Source of the DNA: Psychrobacillus sp044762855
GTDB taxonomy: Bacteria; Bacillota; Bacilli; Bacillales_A; Planococcaceae
NCBI RefSeq assembly: GCF_044762855.1
Contig: NZ_JBIWFB010000007.1
Span: forward strand, 1 to 64,000
Direction: 5' to 3'
Length of the DNA: 64,000 nucleotides
The position numbers and the translations under genes were made by a program. Shown here piece by piece: positions 9,000 through 18,554 of the stretch. The notes under the pieces were generated by a model. The model ran no database searches. It was not told the origin of the DNA and was given only the letters and a program-made list of their open reading frames with translations. The stretch's first letter is position 1. Each line of letters opens with the position of its first letter.

Positions 9000-10343
9000 T
9001 TATCTTCCTAGAATAGTTTTAATTTGTTTTAGATCATCTTGTAAATTTACATCATCTTTTAGCATTTTAGATATTTTCTCGTGCGCATGAATAACAGTTG
9101 TATGATCTCGCCCACCGAATTCTTCTCCGATTTTAGGAAGTGAAAAATCGGTTAACTCACGGGAAAGATACATTGCTATTTGACGCGGAAATGCGATTGA
9201 TTTTGTCCGCTTTTTAGCTGAGAAGTCTTCTAATCGAATGTGAAAATGTTCTCCAACTACTTTTTGAATATCTAATATAGTAATTATTCTTGGACGAGCA
9301 TTCGGCATAATATCTTTTAATGCTTCTGTCGCTAATTCAGGGTTTATGTCCTTGTTTACAAGAGAAGAATAAGCTACTACACGTATTAATGCTCCTTCTA
9401 ATTCTCTAATATTTGAATCGATTTGATTTGCTATATAGGCCATTACTTCATCAGAAATATCTAATCCGTCGGCCCTTGCTTTTTTTCGTAAAATAGCAAT
9501 TCTTGTTTCCAAATCAGGCGGTGCGATATCGGTGATTAGACCCCACTCAAAGCGAGAACGCAGTCGGTCTTCCAGTGTAGGTATTTCTTTTGGAGGTCGG
9601 TCACTGGATATAATAATTTGTTTGGATTCTTCATGTAATGCATTAAAAGTATGAAAAAATTCTTCTTGAGTTGATTCTTTTCCTGCAAGGAATTGAATAT
9701 CATCTATTAACAGAACATCTATGTTCCGGTATTTATTGCGAAACTCAATGGTTTTATTGTCACGAATAGAGTTTATAAATTCATTCGTAAACTTTTCAGA
9801 AGATAAATAAACCACTCGTGCATTTGGATCGTGTTCTTGTACGTAATGACCAATCGCATGCATTAAGTGGGTTTTTCCTAATCCTACTCCTCCATATATA
9901 AACAGAGGATTATATGCTTTTGCAGGAGCCTCTGCTACGGCTAATGATGCTGCGTGAGCGAAGCGGTTTCCGGATCCTATAACAAAAGTATCAAATGTAT
10001 ATTTGGAATTTAAAATTCCGGGTGAAAAATCAGATTGATCCCCATTATTCGTAGGGATTTTAGGTTTTGGTAGATCAAAGTCTTCTACATCTTGGTTCTT
10101 TGGTACAACAAATGAAATAAGAAGTTCGTTACCAGTCACTTCCGTCAAAATTCCTGCAATTAGATGGACATAGTGGTCCGCAAGCCAGTCCCTTGCGAAG
10201 GAATTTGGCGCAGCTATTGTAACAGTCTCTCCTTTATATGAAAGTAGCTTCGTCGACTTTAACCAAGTTTCATAACTAGGTTTCGATGTTTTCTTTTCTA
10301 CTTCAGAGAGAACCTTTGCCCAAAGTTCTTCTAAATGTTCCAA
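9000..10343 (-). CDS. dnaA: Chromosomal replication initiator DnaA
   Basis: A 447-residue AAA+ initiator. Domain I covers residues 1-80 and a flexible domain II about 85-112. The AAA+ core has Walker A GGVGLGKTH at 151-159 and Walker B VLLIDDIQF near 210. Domain IV carries the DNA-binding signature GGRDHTTVIHAHEKI near 412-426. The start codon is TTG, preceded by AAAGGAGA at good spacing; no in-frame ATG would give the family N-terminus. DnaA boxes flank the gene on both sides, consistent with autoregulation and a bipartite origin. Confidence 0.98.
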   Translation of the reverse strand: MEHLEELWAKVLSEVEKKTSKPSYETWLKSTKLLSYKGETVTIAAPNSFARDWLADHYVHLIAGILTEVTGNELLISFVVPKNQDVEDFDLPKPKIPTNNGDQSDFSPGILNSKYTFDTFVIGSGNRFAHAASLAVAEAPAKAYNPLFIYGGVGLGKTHLMHAIGHYVQEHDPNARVVYLSSEKFTNEFINSIRDNKTIEFRNKYRNIDVLLIDDIQFLAGKESTQEEFFHTFNALHEESKQIIISSDRPPKEIPTLEDRLRSRFEWGLITDIAPPDLETRIAILRKKARADGLDISDEVMAYIANQIDSNIRELEGALIRVVAYSSLVNKDINPELATEALKDIMPNARPRIITILDIQKVVGEHFHIRLEDFSAKKRTKSIAFPRQIAMYLSRELTDFSLPKIGEEFGGRDHTTVIHAHEKISKMLKDDVNLQDDLKQIKTILGR

Positions 10344-10419
10344 TAATCTAGTCTCCTTTTTTAGAGTAGTAAAACGTTCTTATTTACAACTTGCAAAAAA
10401 TAATTAATATGTATAAATC

Positions 10420-10745
10420 AACACATATACACAAATCCACTTTCTGTGGATAAATATTGTAAACGTACGTGGAAAAACTTATCCACAGATTACTAACAAC
10501 TGTGGATAAGAAAAAGTGGTGAAATTCAATTGAAAAAGTAAAACACAAATATCGTAACAAAAAAACATTGTAATTACAAGAGATTTAAGAGTTATCCACA
10601 TTAATCGAATTATTAACAATTTAAGTTGTCCACAACATATGATTATGTTTAGAAGTTGTTCATAAGTTATGTGGATATTTTTTTGGTGTTATTTTTTTAT
10701 ACACAACTAAAATTAGAGAGGGAAATAAAATGTGGATAAGTAAAT
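10420..10745. other. oriC: Replication origin oriC, DnaA-box cluster upstream of dnaA
   Basis: Five perfect 9-mer DnaA boxes (TTATCCACA or its complement) lie at 10445-10453, 10479-10487, 10501-10509, 10592-10600 and 10731-10739. One-mismatch copies are at 10626-10634 and 10670-10678. The region has no long open frame, is strongly AT-rich, and separates divergent dnaA and rpmH, the classic Bacillales origin position. Confidence 0.93.
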
Positions 10746-10778
10746 ACAATAAGTGGGACAAGCGATTTTGAAATGTAA

Positions 10779-10807
10779 TTGACAAATTTCCTTACTTTAT
10801 ATATAAT
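10779..10807 (+). promoter_or_regulatory. rpmH promoter
   Basis: A perfect SigA-type promoter: TTGACA at 10779-10784, 17-bp spacer, TATAAT at 10802-10807. The start of rpmH is 56 nt downstream of the -10. Confidence 0.9.
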
Positions 10808-10862
10808 ATCGGAGACTGTCTAAAGAAGATTGAAAGATGATCACTCAGGAGGTGTCATATAG

Positions 10863-10997
10863 ATGAAACGTACATTCCAACCAAATAGCCGTAAGCGTAG
10901 CAAAAACCACGGTTTCCGCGCACGTATGAGTACAAAAAATGGTCGCCGCGTATTAGCAGCACGCCGTGCAAAAGGAAGAAAAGTATTATCAGCATAA
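10863..10997 (+). CDS. rpmH: 50S ribosomal protein L34
   Basis: A 44-residue, very basic ribosomal protein: MKRTFQPNSRKRSKNHGFR at the start and RRAKGRKVLSA at the end. It is the family's normal length. It has a strong RBS (AGGAGGT) 8 nt before the ATG and a consensus promoter. It is the first gene of the rpmH-rnpA-yidC-jag cluster on the right of oriC. Confidence 0.97.
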   Translation: MKRTFQPNSRKRSKNHGFRARMSTKNGRRVLAARRAKGRKVLSA

Positions 10998-11003
10998 GTA
11001 AGT

Positions 11004-11030
11004 CCACTGACCATTCAGTGGTCTTTTTTT
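11004..11030 (+). terminator. Terminator/attenuator between rpmH and rnpA
   Basis: The stem CCACTGA / TCAGTGG with loop CCAT is followed by TCTTTTTTTT. Sitting between rpmH and rnpA, it would lower rnpA expression relative to the abundant L34. Confidence 0.8.
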
Positions 11031-11064
11031 TCTTTTAAAACGATTAGTCGGAGCAGGTGAAACG

Positions 11065-11409
11065 ATGAATAAAAGACAACGAATAAAAAGAAATGCCGAA
11101 TTTCAAGAAATCTTTAAAAAAGGCAAGTCATTTGCTAATAGACAATTCGTTGTTTATTGCTTAACAAAGGAAGAAGATTATTATCGAGTTGGATTATCTG
11201 TTAGTAAAAAGGTAGGTAATGCAGTAGTTCGTAATCGGATAAAGAGATATATTAGACAAACCTTTTTAGAAATACATGATCAAGTATATTCAAAAATGGA
11301 CTATATTATTATCGCCAGAAATCCGGCGGCCAAGCTAGATTTTCACGAAACGAAAAAAAGTTTAGAGCATGTGCTCAAAATAGCTAAGGTGCTCCAAAAG
11401 AAAAGCTAG
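11065..11409 (+). CDS. rnpA: Ribonuclease P protein component
   Basis: A basic 114-residue protein subunit of RNase P, which assists the catalytic RNA in trimming tRNA 5' leaders. The conserved RNR box is present (VGNAVVRNRIKRYIRQ), along with the central FANRQFVVYCL strand and the C-terminal DYIIIARNPAA. RBS is AGCAGGTGA. It lies between rpmH and yidC, as is usual. Confidence 0.97.
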   Translation: MNKRQRIKRNAEFQEIFKKGKSFANRQFVVYCLTKEEDYYRVGLSVSKKVGNAVVRNRIKRYIRQTFLEIHDQVYSKMDYIIIARNPAAKLDFHETKKSLEHVLKIAKVLQKKS

Positions 11410-11469
11410 TGTAGACTTTATGAGAAATGGTAAGATGAGATGAACATATATAATTAGGGGGAAAGAAGG

Positions 11470-12234
11470 TTGAAAAAAAGACTATCATTAGTACTGTTGC
11501 TAATAGTGGCAACTGTATTACTTGCTGGTTGTACTGAATTCAACGAACCAATCTATTCCGATTCCGAAGGGTTTTGGAATCACTACATCGTTTGGCCGTT
11601 AGTTTCAGCTATAACTTATTTTAAAGATTTATTAGGTACGTATGGTTTAGGAATTATAACGGTAACTATTATTATCCGTTTAATAATATTGCCTTTAATG
11701 ATCAAACAAACGAAGAGCTCTAAAAATATGCAAGAAGTACAACCTGAACTACAAAAGCTAAAAGAAAAATACAGTTCAAAAGATGCGGTAACTCAACAAA
11801 AGTATCAGCAAGAGATGATGGCTCTTTTTAAAGAAAGAGGGATCAACCCGGCAGCCGGATGTTTACCAGTATTTATTCAAATGCCGATACTGATTGGGTT
11901 TTATCATGCGATTAGTCGAATGAACAATACACCAGAGATCAATCTAGGTGACTTTTTAGGATTTGCATTAGCAGAACCGAGTATTATACTTGCAGTTCTT
12001 GCTGGTATCATGCAATTAATCGTTTTACGTACAGGTCCAGCAATGGATAACCCACAAATGAAAATAATGATGTATATTATGCCATTTATGATCATGGGAT
12101 TTGGTATCGTTTTACCAGCAGCCTTAACATTATATTGGGTTATCGGAAATATTATCTCTATTATTCAAAATTTATTCATTTATAAACCTTGGAACAAAAA
12201 AGAACCTGTTAAATCGGGAGGGGCCAAAAAATGA
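11470..12234 (+). CDS. yidC: Membrane protein insertase YidC/SpoIIIJ
   Basis: A 254-residue Oxa1/YidC family insertase. It starts with a lipoprotein signal peptide (LLIVATVLLAGC, lipobox cysteine about residue 20) and has five expected membrane segments, including the conserved GCLPVFIQMPILIGFYHAI region. It inserts membrane proteins with or without Sec; the SpoIIIJ paralogue is needed for forespore sigma-G activity. The start is TTG with GGGGGAAAG upstream. Its stop overlaps the jag start (ATGA), so the two are coupled. Confidence 0.95.
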   Translation: MKKRLSLVLLLIVATVLLAGCTEFNEPIYSDSEGFWNHYIVWPLVSAITYFKDLLGTYGLGIITVTIIIRLIILPLMIKQTKSSKNMQEVQPELQKLKEKYSSKDAVTQQKYQQEMMALFKERGINPAAGCLPVFIQMPILIGFYHAISRMNNTPEINLGDFLGFALAEPSIILAVLAGIMQLIVLRTGPAMDNPQMKIMMYIMPFMIMGFGIVLPAALTLYWVIGNIISIIQNLFIYKPWNKKEPVKSGGAKK

Positions 12235-12977
12235 ATCAGATTACGCAAACTGCACCTACAAAAGAAGAAGCTATAGCTATTGCACTAGAAAAGCTAGGAG
12301 TACCCATGCAAGACGTGTCGATTACAGTAGTGGATGAGGGTAAAAAAGGTTTTCTAGGATTTGGTGTAAAACCTGCAGTTGTACAAGTAACTGTTTTAAA
12401 AAGAGAAATAGTAGAAGAGGCTCCTATAAAAGAAGAGGTTAAGGTAGAGGAACTACAACCGGTGCATGAATTTGAAGTGAGTACGCCAGTTGAAGATGAA
12501 GTACCTTCAAAAGAGCAAACAAATGAGTTAGCAGTAGAAGAAACGATTCAATATATAGAGAAAATCGCTAAAGAGATGAAAATCGATGATTTAGTAATAA
12601 CTGAAAAAAGAGATGGAAAGTTTATTCATCTTCATCTAAATAGTGAAAAAGCAGCTTTATTGATAGGAAAGCGCGGACAAACACTTAATGCACTTGAAAA
12701 TTTAACTCAGCTTGTTGCAAATAAGTTTTCTAATTCCTTTATTATTATTAAACTGGATGTTGGGAATTATAGAGAGCGTAGAAGAGAATCGTTGGAACAA
12801 CTTGCAGAAAGAATGGCAGATAAAGCTGTTCGTACCGGTAAAAAGGTAGAGTTTGAACCAATGTCATCTTTTGAAAGAAAAATAATCCATCATGCGCTAT
12901 CTTTTCGGGTAGATATAGAAACTTATTCGGTAGGAACAGATCCAAATCGTTATTTAGTGATAGAACCAATAAAATAA
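12231..12977 (+). CDS. jag: RNA-binding protein Jag (SpoIIIJ-associated, KhpB)
   Basis: A 248-residue protein with an N-terminal Jag_N domain (residues 1-55), an acidic linker (about 65-105), a KH domain with LIGKRGQTLNALENL (about 143-160) and a C-terminal R3H domain (about 180-248, RERRRESLEQLAERMADKA). It binds RNA, is linked to cell elongation and division in Gram-positives, and pairs with YidC here by a 4-nt overlap. RBS is GGGAGG. Confidence 0.95.
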   Translation: MNQITQTAPTKEEAIAIALEKLGVPMQDVSITVVDEGKKGFLGFGVKPAVVQVTVLKREIVEEAPIKEEVKVEELQPVHEFEVSTPVEDEVPSKEQTNELAVEETIQYIEKIAKEMKIDDLVITEKRDGKFIHLHLNSEKAALLIGKRGQTLNALENLTQLVANKFSNSFIIIKLDVGNYRERRRESLEQLAERMADKAVRTGKKVEFEPMSSFERKIIHHALSFRVDIETYSVGTDPNRYLVIEPIK

Positions 12978-12981
12978 CTAA

Positions 12982-13020
12982 AAACGGATTTTAGCTTTTA
13001 ATAGCTGAAATCCGTTTTTC
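12982..13020 (+). terminator. jag terminator
   Basis: The inverted repeat AAACGGATTT...AAATCCGTTT, extended by AGCT/AGCT pairs, is followed by T residues just after jag. It ends the rpmH-jag cluster. Confidence 0.85.
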
Positions 13021-13303
13021 ATTTTAATGACGCGGAATTCTAAATTTCTTCCTCATTAAAGTGAAAGCTACAGCGAGATATGTAGATTTACTAGCGCATT
13101 CATGAGATAATGGCTGACTGGCTTGCATCGCGCAGACCAAGGCGTAATTGATATGGTTAAATTGGTACATTTTGTTCACATGAATAAAAGTATCTATGCT
13201 TCTGATTTTGGGTATTTTGTGGTATCGTTATATGTTAGATAGTCGTGTTCGGTTACTTATTCACATGTGGATAAGTATTGAAACTGTAAGGAGGTTGACA
13301 CTT
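13021..13303 (+). promoter_or_regulatory. mnmE upstream region with a perfect DnaA box
   Basis: No gene is visible here. A perfect DnaA box (TGTGGATAA, 13266-13274) in the context ACATGTGGATAA lies 30 bp before the mnmE start. That position would overlap the mnmE promoter or leader, so DnaA could influence expression. The rest is unremarkable AT-rich DNA. Confidence 0.5.
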
Positions 13304-14689
13304 GTGGAATTTGATACAATAGCAGCGATTTCTACACCGCTTGGAGAAGGGGCTATAGCAATAGTAAGAATCAGTGGGACTGATGCAATAACTATAGCAA
13401 ATAAAATTTTTCGTTCGCCAAACGAAAAAGATTTACAAAAACAAGCGTCTCATACGATACATTACGGACATTTAGTTGATCCTAAAACAAATGAGGTAGT
13501 AGAAGAGGTAATGCTGTCCTTAATGAAAGGACCAAAAACATTTACGAGAGAAGATGTAATTGAGATAAATTGTCATGGAGGACTTGTATCAGTCAATCGT
13601 GTCTTACAACTTATTTTAATAAATGGTGCACGACTTGCGGAGCCAGGCGAGTTTACGAAACGTGCATTTTTAAATGGAAGAATCGACTTATCACAAGCAG
13701 AGGCTGTTATGGATTTAATAAGAGCAAAAACAGATAAGGCCATGAATGTAGCTTTAGGGCAAATGGACGGACGATTATCTAGACTTATTAACACATTAAG
13801 ACAAGCTCTTCTTGAGACATTAGCACAGGTAGAAGTAAATATTGACTATCCAGAGTATGACGATGTGGAAGAAATGACACTGCCACTGATGATTGATAAA
13901 TGTACTTGGGTGAAAGAAGAAATTGAAAAGTTATTAATAACATCATCTCAAGGAAAAATACTTCGTGAAGGACTTTCAACCGCCATTATTGGAAGACCAA
14001 ATGTAGGAAAGTCTTCTTTATTAAATAGTTTAATACAAGAAAACAAGGCGATCGTTACAGATATAGCCGGAACTACAAGAGATATTATAGAAGAGTATGT
14101 TAATGTACGCGGAGTTCCGTTAAAATTAGTAGATACTGCTGGAATCCGAGAAACGGAAGACATAGTTGAAAGAATTGGTGTTGAAAAATCACGCCAAGTA
14201 TTAAAAGAAGCAGATCTTTTATTACTTGTATTAAACAACGCGGAACAATTAACAGAAGAAGACCGTAGACTATTTGAAGCAATTGAAGGTATGGATTGCA
14301 TCGTAATTATTAACAAAACAGATTTACCGACTGAAATTGATATGGTTGAAGTAAAGCAATTGGCAGGAGATAAACGAGTCGTCACAACTTCTTTACTTCA
14401 AGAAGAAGGGGTCGATGAATTAGAAGAAGCAATAGCTTCTCTATTTTTTGAAGGCTCGATTGAAGCATCCGATTTAACGTATGTATCGAATGCACGCCAT
14501 ATATCTTTATTGCATTTAGCAAAAGCGACTGTGACTGATGCAATTGAAGCTGCACATAATGAAGTGCCAGTGGATATGATTCAAATAGATGTAACAAGAA
14601 CTTGGGAAATATTAGGTGAAATAGTTGGGGATACAGTAGAAGAAAGTTTAATTGACCAGCTATTTGCACAGTTTTGTTTAGGAAAATAA
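13304..14689 (+). CDS. mnmE: tRNA modification GTPase MnmE
   Basis: With MnmG it makes the 5-carboxymethylaminomethyl group on U34 of certain tRNAs. The 461-residue protein has an N-terminal folate-binding domain (DTIAAISTPLGEGAIAIVR), a central helical domain, an inserted Ras-like G domain (GRPNVGKSSLL, DTAGIRET, NKTD) and the C-terminal FCLGK with the family's conserved cysteine. The frame is open 108 nt upstream. I chose the GTG at 13304 because AAGGAGG sits 9 nt before it and the protein then matches the family N-terminus. mnmG follows after 22 bp. Confidence 0.95.
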   Translation: MEFDTIAAISTPLGEGAIAIVRISGTDAITIANKIFRSPNEKDLQKQASHTIHYGHLVDPKTNEVVEEVMLSLMKGPKTFTREDVIEINCHGGLVSVNRVLQLILINGARLAEPGEFTKRAFLNGRIDLSQAEAVMDLIRAKTDKAMNVALGQMDGRLSRLINTLRQALLETLAQVEVNIDYPEYDDVEEMTLPLMIDKCTWVKEEIEKLLITSSQGKILREGLSTAIIGRPNVGKSSLLNSLIQENKAIVTDIAGTTRDIIEEYVNVRGVPLKLVDTAGIRETEDIVERIGVEKSRQVLKEADLLLLVLNNAEQLTEEDRRLFEAIEGMDCIVIINKTDLPTEIDMVEVKQLAGDKRVVTTSLLQEEGVDELEEAIASLFFEGSIEASDLTYVSNARHISLLHLAKATVTDAIEAAHNEVPVDMIQIDVTRTWEILGEIVGDTVEESLIDQLFAQFCLGK

Positions 14690-14711
14690 AAAATGAGAGG
14701 AAGAAACGAAC

Positions 14712-16601
14712 ATGCCAAACTTTGAAGCAGGCAAGTTCGATGTGATTGTTGTTGGAGCAGGACATGCAGGTGTGGAAGCAGCACTAGCAGCTGCTAAAAT
14801 GGGTGTAAAAACGCTTGTTTTAACAATAAATCTTGATATGATTGCATTTATGCCATGTAATCCATCCATCGGAGGGCCAGCGAAAGGAATTGTTGTGCGT
14901 GAAATTGACGCATTAGGCGGAGCCATGGGAAAAGTAATAGATAAAACACATATACAAATGAGAATGTTAAACACAGGGAAAGGTCCTGCTGTTCGAGCAC
15001 TGCGAGCACAAGCAGATAAAGTTCTTTATCAACATGAAATGAAACGACTTCTGGAAGAACAAGAAAATTTAACGATTCACCAAGCAGTTGTTGAAGAATT
15101 ACTTGTAGAAGATGAAAAAATTGTTGGACTTGTAACGCAAGTGGGAGCTATATACAGAGCAGAAACAGTTGTCATTACAACAGGAACATTTTTACGTGGC
15201 GAAATAATTATTGGAGACTTGAAATATTCAAGTGGACCAAACAATCAGCAACCTTCTATCAAGTTAGCCGATAGTATCCGAAATTTAGGGTTTGATTTGG
15301 TTCGATTTAAAACAGGTACTCCGCCGCGTGTAAATAGTAAAACAGTGGATTATAGTAAAACAGAAATTCAGCCTGGTGATGATGTTCCAAGAGCATTTAG
15401 TTTTGAAACAACTGAATTTATCATGGACCAATTGCCATGTTGGTTAACATATACAAGCGAAAAAACACATCAAATTATTAATGACAATTTACATTTGTCA
15501 CCAATGTATTCTGGTATGATTAAAGGTACAGGTCCAAGATATTGTCCATCAATTGAAGATAAAGTAGTTCGCTTTAATGATAAACCACGTCATCAAATTT
15601 TCTTGGAACCAGAAGGAAGAAATACAAAAGAAGTGTATGTGCAGGGACTATCCACTAGTTTACCAGAGCATGTACAACGTCAGTTGATAGCTTCAGTTCC
15701 AGGACTAGAAAACGCTGAAATGATGCGTGCTGGTTATGCAATTGAATATGACGCAATGGTTCCAACTCAACTATGGCCAACACTCGAAACAAAAAAAATT
15801 AAAAACTTATACACAGCAGGACAAATTAATGGTACTTCTGGTTATGAAGAAGCAGCTGGCCAAGGATTAATGGCCGGCATTAATGCTGCCTTACGTGTTC
15901 AAAATAAAGAAGAAAAAGTATTAAGTAGATCAGATGCCTACATCGGAGTATTAATCGATGATTTAGTAACAAAAGGAACAAATGAACCTTATCGTTTACT
16001 AACTTCCCGCGCAGAATATCGTTTATTATTACGCCATGATAATGCTGATTTAAGACTACTTGAAATGGGTTATCAAATTGGTTTGGTTTCTCAAGAAAGA
16101 TACGATCTATTTTTAGCTAAAAAGAAACGGATAGAAGATGAATTAAACCGTTTGCGTACTTTAATCATTAAACCAAATGAAGCAACGCAGGAATTAATAC
16201 GTAGAGTAGAAGGTAGTGAGCTAAAAGACGGTATACGTGCCGCTGATTTACTTAAGCGGACAGAAATGCATTATGATTTAGTTGCCGAACTGGTTCCTTC
16301 AGAAGTAGAATTAACATTAGAAGAAAAAGAACAAGTTGAAATTCAAGTAAAATATGAAGGGTATATTGAAAAGTCTCTTCAACAAGTAGAAAAACTTAAA
16401 AAAATGGAAGACAAAAAAATTCCTGATCAACTTGACTATGATGCAGTCTCTGGAATTGCTTCGGAAGCTAGACAAAAGTTAAAGCAAGTACGTCCATTAT
16501 CTATTGCACAGGCATCCCGTATTTCAGGAGTGAATCCAGCGGACATTTCAATCTTGCTTATTTATATAGAACAAGGAAAAATAGCTAAAATTTCTGGATA
16601 G
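14712..16601 (+). CDS. mnmG: tRNA uridine-5-carboxymethylaminomethyl modification enzyme MnmG (GidA)
   Basis: The 629-residue FAD/NADH-dependent partner of MnmE. It has the Rossmann motif VVGAGHAGVEAALAAAKMG near residues 14-32, the family signature GPRYCPSIEDKVVRF, and the second signature around LYTAGQINGTSGYEEAAGQGLMAG. The C-terminal helical part that contacts MnmE is complete. RBS is GAGAGGAAG. It is co-directional with and close to mnmE and rsmG. Confidence 0.97.
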   Translation: MPNFEAGKFDVIVVGAGHAGVEAALAAAKMGVKTLVLTINLDMIAFMPCNPSIGGPAKGIVVREIDALGGAMGKVIDKTHIQMRMLNTGKGPAVRALRAQADKVLYQHEMKRLLEEQENLTIHQAVVEELLVEDEKIVGLVTQVGAIYRAETVVITTGTFLRGEIIIGDLKYSSGPNNQQPSIKLADSIRNLGFDLVRFKTGTPPRVNSKTVDYSKTEIQPGDDVPRAFSFETTEFIMDQLPCWLTYTSEKTHQIINDNLHLSPMYSGMIKGTGPRYCPSIEDKVVRFNDKPRHQIFLEPEGRNTKEVYVQGLSTSLPEHVQRQLIASVPGLENAEMMRAGYAIEYDAMVPTQLWPTLETKKIKNLYTAGQINGTSGYEEAAGQGLMAGINAALRVQNKEEKVLSRSDAYIGVLIDDLVTKGTNEPYRLLTSRAEYRLLLRHDNADLRLLEMGYQIGLVSQERYDLFLAKKKRIEDELNRLRTLIIKPNEATQELIRRVEGSELKDGIRAADLLKRTEMHYDLVAELVPSEVELTLEEKEQVEIQVKYEGYIEKSLQQVEKLKKMEDKKIPDQLDYDAVSGIASEARQKLKQVRPLSIAQASRISGVNPADISILLIYIEQGKIAKISG

Positions 16602-16624
16602 TCTAAAATGATAAGGAGAACTAC

Positions 16625-17341
16625 ATGAACGAAGAACAATTTAAACAAGCCCTTCATGAAAAAGGAATAACGCTAAACGATATTCAAGTAAAACAATTTA
16701 GAAAGTACTTTGAATTATTAGTTGAGTGGAATGAAAAGATGAATTTAACTGCAATTACAGATGAACCTTCTGTCTACTTAAAACATTTTTTCGATTCAAT
16801 TAGTGCCTCTTTCTATGAAGATTTTAGTGGCCCTTTCTCTGTTTGCGACGTAGGAGCAGGGGCTGGATTTCCAAGTATCCCACTCAAAATTTGTTTCCCG
16901 GATTTAAATGTGACAATTGTTGATTCATTGAATAAAAGAATTCAATTTTTAACGAATTTAAGTAAAGAATTGAACTTATCCAATGTTCAATTTGTGCATG
17001 CTCGGGCAGAAGAATTTGGACAAAACAACGAATATAGAGAAAAGTATGATATTGTGACTGCAAGAGCTGTAGCAAGACTTTCTGTTTTGTCTGAACTATG
17101 CGTTCCCCTTGTAAAAGTAGGGGGCAGATTTATCGCGATGAAAGCTGCTAGTGCTTCCGATGAGTTAAAGGATGCGAAGAAAGCACTGAATGTATTAGGT
17201 TCTGAAAAAAGTGCTGAATATTCCTTTCATTTACCAATTGAAAATAGTGAAAGAACGTTGTATGTCTTTTCTAAAACAAAAAGCACACCGAAAAGATACC
17301 CTCGAAAACCAGGTATTCCAAATAAAACGCCTATTATTTAG
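16625..17341 (+). CDS. rsmG: 16S rRNA (guanine527-N7)-methyltransferase RsmG
   Basis: A 238-residue SAM-dependent methyltransferase for G527 of 16S rRNA. The SAM-binding motif I is DVGAGAGFPSIPLKI; the ARAVARLSVLSEL motif follows. Loss in other bacteria gives low-level streptomycin resistance. RBS AAGGAG stands 7 nt before the ATG. It is 23 bp after mnmG and precedes noc, the usual order in Bacillales. Confidence 0.96.
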   Translation: MNEEQFKQALHEKGITLNDIQVKQFRKYFELLVEWNEKMNLTAITDEPSVYLKHFFDSISASFYEDFSGPFSVCDVGAGAGFPSIPLKICFPDLNVTIVDSLNKRIQFLTNLSKELNLSNVQFVHARAEEFGQNNEYREKYDIVTARAVARLSVLSELCVPLVKVGGRFIAMKAASASDELKDAKKALNVLGSEKSAEYSFHLPIENSERTLYVFSKTKSTPKRYPRKPGIPNKTPII

Positions 17342-17465
17342 CCTTACTCGATCACTTGCTTCTGATTCTAATTTAGCAATCAATTAAAAACTACTAAATT
17401 AGTTTAATACCTCGAATGAAAGAGATAGCGGAGGCAAGGATGTCAAGGTGCATTAAATTGAGGAA

Positions 17466-17481
17466 CGTTCCACGTGAAACA
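17466..17481. promoter_or_regulatory. parS site upstream of noc (15/16)
   Basis: CGTTCCACGTGAAACA matches the 16-bp parS consensus TGTTCCACGTGAAACA except at its first base, with the full CCACGTG core. It lies 69 bp before noc and could serve ParB loading and local regulation. Confidence 0.85.
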
Positions 17482-17549
17482 TTTATAGTAGTGTTATTTT
17501 TTTCGTGAATATTAAGTGTATAGAGTTTCTAAAAGGTGGTGCTTGTAAG

Positions 17550-18422
17550 ATGAAAAGTCCTTTTTCTCGTTTTTTTGGAAGTTCTGAAAAACAAGGACAA
17601 GATGTAGTTGTCGAACCGACACAACATCATTTAGAGGAAGTAGTAAATATAGCAATTGAAAAGATCGTGCCAAATAGATACCAGCCGAGAACTGTTTTTG
17701 ATGAAACAAAAATAGAGGAGCTTGCTCGGACGATTCATACGCATGGTGTTATTCAACCAATTGTTATACGTAAGATGGAAGACGAAAAATATGAAATTAT
17801 TGCTGGAGAACGACGCTTTCGTGCAATGTCAAAATTGCAGTGGAAAGAAGTACCAGCAATTATTCGTAATTTAAGTGATAAAGAAACTGCTTCTATTGCT
17901 TTAATAGAAAACTTACAACGGGAAGAACTAACCGCAATTGAAGAAGCGGTTGCGTATCAAAAGTTGCTTAAATTACATGAACTAACGCAAGAAGCGCTGG
18001 CACAACGCCTTGGTAAAGGACAATCTACAGTTGCCAATAAACTAAGATTGTTAAAACTTCCTGAAGAAGTTCAACAAGCGATTTTGAAAAAAGAATTATC
18101 GGAAAGACATGCAAGAGCATTAATGCAAATCAAAGAAAAAGAACTGCAACTGCAGCTAATGGATATGACAATAGAAAACCATTGGAATGTAAAACAATTA
18201 GAGCAGAAGGTGGAGGAAATTATTAACCCTCCATTGAAAGAAGATAAAAAAGCAGCTAAACCAAAAAGGAAAGCTGTTAGTAAAGACGTACGAATTGCAT
18301 TAAATACAATCAAACAATCTTTGTCGATGGTTACGAAGAGCGGTATTAATATTAAAACAGAAGAAGAAGATATGGAAGAATTTTATCAAATCACTGTTAG
18401 AATACCTAAAAAGAAATTATAA
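17550..18422 (+). CDS. noc: Nucleoid occlusion protein Noc
   Basis: A ParB-family CTPase of 290 residues that binds specific chromosomal sites and the membrane to block FtsZ assembly over the nucleoid. The N-terminus MKSPFSRFFG resembles the amphipathic membrane-targeting helix of Bacillus Noc. The CTP-binding motif GERRFRA lies near 88-94, with a central helix-turn-helix (LTQEALAQRLGKGQSTVANKL). The frame is open 45 nt further upstream. I chose the ATG at 17550, which has AAGGTGG upstream and fits the family length. It differs from the nearby parB product by this N-terminal helix. Confidence 0.93.
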   Translation: MKSPFSRFFGSSEKQGQDVVVEPTQHHLEEVVNIAIEKIVPNRYQPRTVFDETKIEELARTIHTHGVIQPIVIRKMEDEKYEIIAGERRFRAMSKLQWKEVPAIIRNLSDKETASIALIENLQREELTAIEEAVAYQKLLKLHELTQEALAQRLGKGQSTVANKLRLLKLPEEVQQAILKKELSERHARALMQIKEKELQLQLMDMTIENHWNVKQLEQKVEEIINPPLKEDKKAAKPKRKAVSKDVRIALNTIKQSLSMVTKSGINIKTEEEDMEEFYQITVRIPKKKL

Positions 18423-18437
18423 TATATTATTTTTTTC

Positions 18438-18475
18438 AAACTCTCGCATTTTTGCAAGAGTTTTTCTTTTGTTAC
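18438..18475 (+). terminator. noc terminator
   Basis: A short stem (ACTCTCGC / GCAAGAGT with one mismatch) is followed by TTTTTCTTTT, 15 nt past the noc stop. It separates noc from soj. Confidence 0.7.
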
Positions 18476-18554
18476 AAGAATATCATCCATTTTTCTTTCG
18501 AAGTTTGATAGAATGGAATAGAGTCGAAAAATTATGACGAAAGTAGGTACAAGA

